Positions 62,985 to 64,000 of a stretch of 64,000 bases of DNA are shown here, in pieces. The translations under genes were made by a program, and so were the position numbers. Position 1 is the stretch's first letter. Each line of letters opens with the position of its first letter. Under the pieces are notes generated by a model. It was given only the letters and a program-made list of their open reading frames with translations, did not search any database and was not told the DNA's origin. Source of the DNA: Sedimentisphaerales bacterium (GTDB lineage Bacteria > Planctomycetota > Phycisphaerae > Sedimentisphaerales > Anaerobacaceae); assembly GCA_029907605.1 (NCBI GenBank), contig JARYLO010000001.1, positions 1 through 64,000 on the forward strand, read 5' to 3'.

Positions 62985-63803
62985 TTAGACCCCTGAGAAT
63001 GCATTGAACCCACCATCCACTGGCACCACCACACCTGTCACGAATGCAGAGGCCTTACTGATCAACCATAACAGCGTACCGACTAGCTCCTCAGGTTGGC
63101 CGAACCTGGCCATTGGCGTATGGTCGATGATGGCCTTGCCACGTGCTGTCAACTGGCCGGTCTGTTGGTCGGTCAGGAGGAATCGGTTCTGTTCGGTCAG
63201 GAAAAACCCTGGGGCAATGGCATTGACCCTTATATTTGGCGAGTAGTTCTGGGCCATATGCACTGCGAGCCATTGTGTGAAGTTGCTGACCGCGGCCTTG
63301 GCTGCTGAATAGGCCGGTATCCTGGTAAGGGGCCGAAAGGCATTCATGCTGGAGATATTGATGATAACGCCATGGCCTTGTTGTGCCATATACCTGCCGA
63401 ACACCTGGCTCGGCAGGACCGTACCTAGCAGGTTCAGGTCAAAGACCCACCTGATGGCCTCGGCAGGTATGTCGAAGAATGGCAGGGACTCCGATGTGGT
63501 GGCCTCCTTCTTGTTGCCACCTGCCCCATTGACCAGGCAGTCCACATAGCCAAATACCTTCATACAATTCTCGGCGGCCGCCTCCACCTGTGCCCTATCC
63601 AGCACATCGGTCTTGACCGCTATCGCCGAGCCGCCCTTGTCCGTTATCTCCTTGGCCAGTTTCTCTGCCCTTTGTCCATCGAAGTCCATTATGCATATCC
63701 TTGCCCCTGCCTGGGCGAGGGCCTGTGCCATGGTCCCGCATAGGATGCCTGCACCGCCTGTAATGGCCACTACCTTTGATCTGACGTCAAATAGGTCTTG
63801 CAT
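62985..63803 (-). CDS. uxuB: SDR-type fructuronate reductase (D-mannonate oxidoreductase)
   Basis: 272 residues. The nucleotide-binding motif is GGAGILCG; NGAGGN replaces NNAG followed by KKEATT, and the active site is YSAAK. The NGAGGN...AT combination is typical of the short-chain fructuronate reductases (as in Bacillus and Thermotoga). FFLTEQNRFLLTD and GVVVPVDGGFNAFSGV complete the match. It reduces D-fructuronate to D-mannonate with NADH or NADPH. First gene of the operon uxuB, larA-like, gnd, uxaC, nnrD. A KduD-like activity is an alternative, less likely from the NGAGGN signature. Confidence 0.85.
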   Translation of the reverse strand: MQDLFDVRSKVVAITGGAGILCGTMAQALAQAGARICIMDFDGQRAEKLAKEITDKGGSAIAVKTDVLDRAQVEAAAENCMKVFGYVDCLVNGAGGNKKEATTSESLPFFDIPAEAIRWVFDLNLLGTVLPSQVFGRYMAQQGHGVIINISSMNAFRPLTRIPAYSAAKAAVSNFTQWLAVHMAQNYSPNIRVNAIAPGFFLTEQNRFLLTDQQTGQLTARGKAIIDHTPMARFGQPEELVGTLLWLISKASAFVTGVVVPVDGGFNAFSGV

Positions 63804-63838
63804 CTTCTGACTCCTGCAAAAATGCCATCAAGGCCATT

Positions 63839-63866
63839 ATTCTAGACCCGTCGGCCTTTGCCTCAA
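63839..63866 (-). promoter_or_regulatory. Weak candidate promoter of the hexuronate operon
   Basis: Minus strand: TTGAGG (63866-63861, 4 of 6), 16 bp, TAGAAT (63844-63839, 5 of 6). A CAGGAG ribosome site precedes the uxuB ATG. No operator-like dyad is seen between the promoter and the start codon. Confidence 0.35.
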
Positions 63867-63878
63867 GCCCAAAACAAG

Positions 63879-63904
63879 AAGGGCCACCTTGAAGGGTGGC
63901 CCTT
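63879..63904 (-). terminator. Inverted repeat, probable terminator of an upstream gene outside the window
   Basis: Stem AAGGGCCACC (63879-63888) and GGTGGCCCTT (63895-63904), 10 perfect pairs, loop TTGAAG. The T-rich follow-up on the minus strand (CTTGTTTTG) suggests that it ends a minus-strand gene lying beyond 64000. The rest of 63905-64000 shows no gene. Confidence 0.55.
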
Positions 63905-64000
63905 TGATGCTGTAGATAGGAGTTGTGCTACAAAGCGGGGCTTGTCACGATTGCCGTGGGACAAGGCCACTGTATGACAGGGCAGCATGTGGACAGGCCA

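Overview
The window reads as a chromosomal segment of a planctomycete, most likely class Phycisphaerae (Sedimentisphaerales-like anaerobes). The reasons are: pseudopilins with the [16 protein letters not shown] start and a C-terminal H-X9-DG signature; very large secreted proteins built from a fibronectin-like module (YLGT...YYWRVDE); DUF1593 proteins; DapL; a FolK-deoxynucleoside kinase fusion; and housekeeping genes scattered outside their usual operons. Arginine is often AGG, and a tRNA-Arg with anticodon CCT is present. The species assignment is inference.

Region 1 (1-14.4 kb) is housekeeping: metK (cut by the left edge); an operon rhaM, pteridine reductase-like SDR, folB-folK fusion, HAD phosphatase; an operon with a small protein, a PilT-type ATPase and a zinc-ribbon membrane protein; maf and a secreted metallopeptidase; a YqaA/DedA membrane protein; ispE; a FlgM-like small protein; tRNA-Arg; rnpA-merR-MCE; a TlpA-like thioredoxin; rpmA; obg; dcd.

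Region 2 (14.4-53.2 kb) is a large plant-polysaccharide locus. The minus-strand blocks encode GH51 and GH43 arabinan enzymes, then a four-gene run GH43-GH3-GH27-GH106 (alpha-L-rhamnosidase), and an unknown secreted protein. Next come a 1079-residue multi-domain secreted protein, a second GH51 and a GH2 beta-galactosidase. A XylR-type regulator follows, then a secreted discoidin-domain protein, two DUF1593 proteins, two PL1 pectate lyases and a GH79-like glycosidase. Three pseudopilin genes lie at the two ends and in the middle. The likely substrate is pectin/rhamnogalacturonan with arabinan, galactan or arabinogalactan decorations. I see no sugar transporter and no SusC/SusD pair.

Region 3 (53.3-64 kb) has a plus-strand operon dapL, folK-dNK, panC, panD, lgt, and a facing minus-strand operon: SDR fructuronate reductase, LarA-family protein, gnd, uxaC, nnrD. 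The second operon is the most interesting part of the window. UxaC and the SDR would take glucuronate to D-mannonate. A LarA-family 2-epimerase could make D-gluconate from it, and after phosphorylation Gnd would deliver it to the pentose phosphate pathway, bypassing mannonate dehydratase and KDG. This is a hypothesis. It fits the uronic acids that the lyases and the GH79-like enzyme would release, although PL1 products from polygalacturonate would need a different branch.

Regulatory signals found by eye: paired TTCGCAAAATGG-like direct repeats upstream of two secreted-protein genes (candidate sites for the XylR-type regulator), near-consensus sigma-70 promoters in front of two pseudopilin genes, dapL and the tRNA, and a terminator hairpin that abuts the obg start codon.
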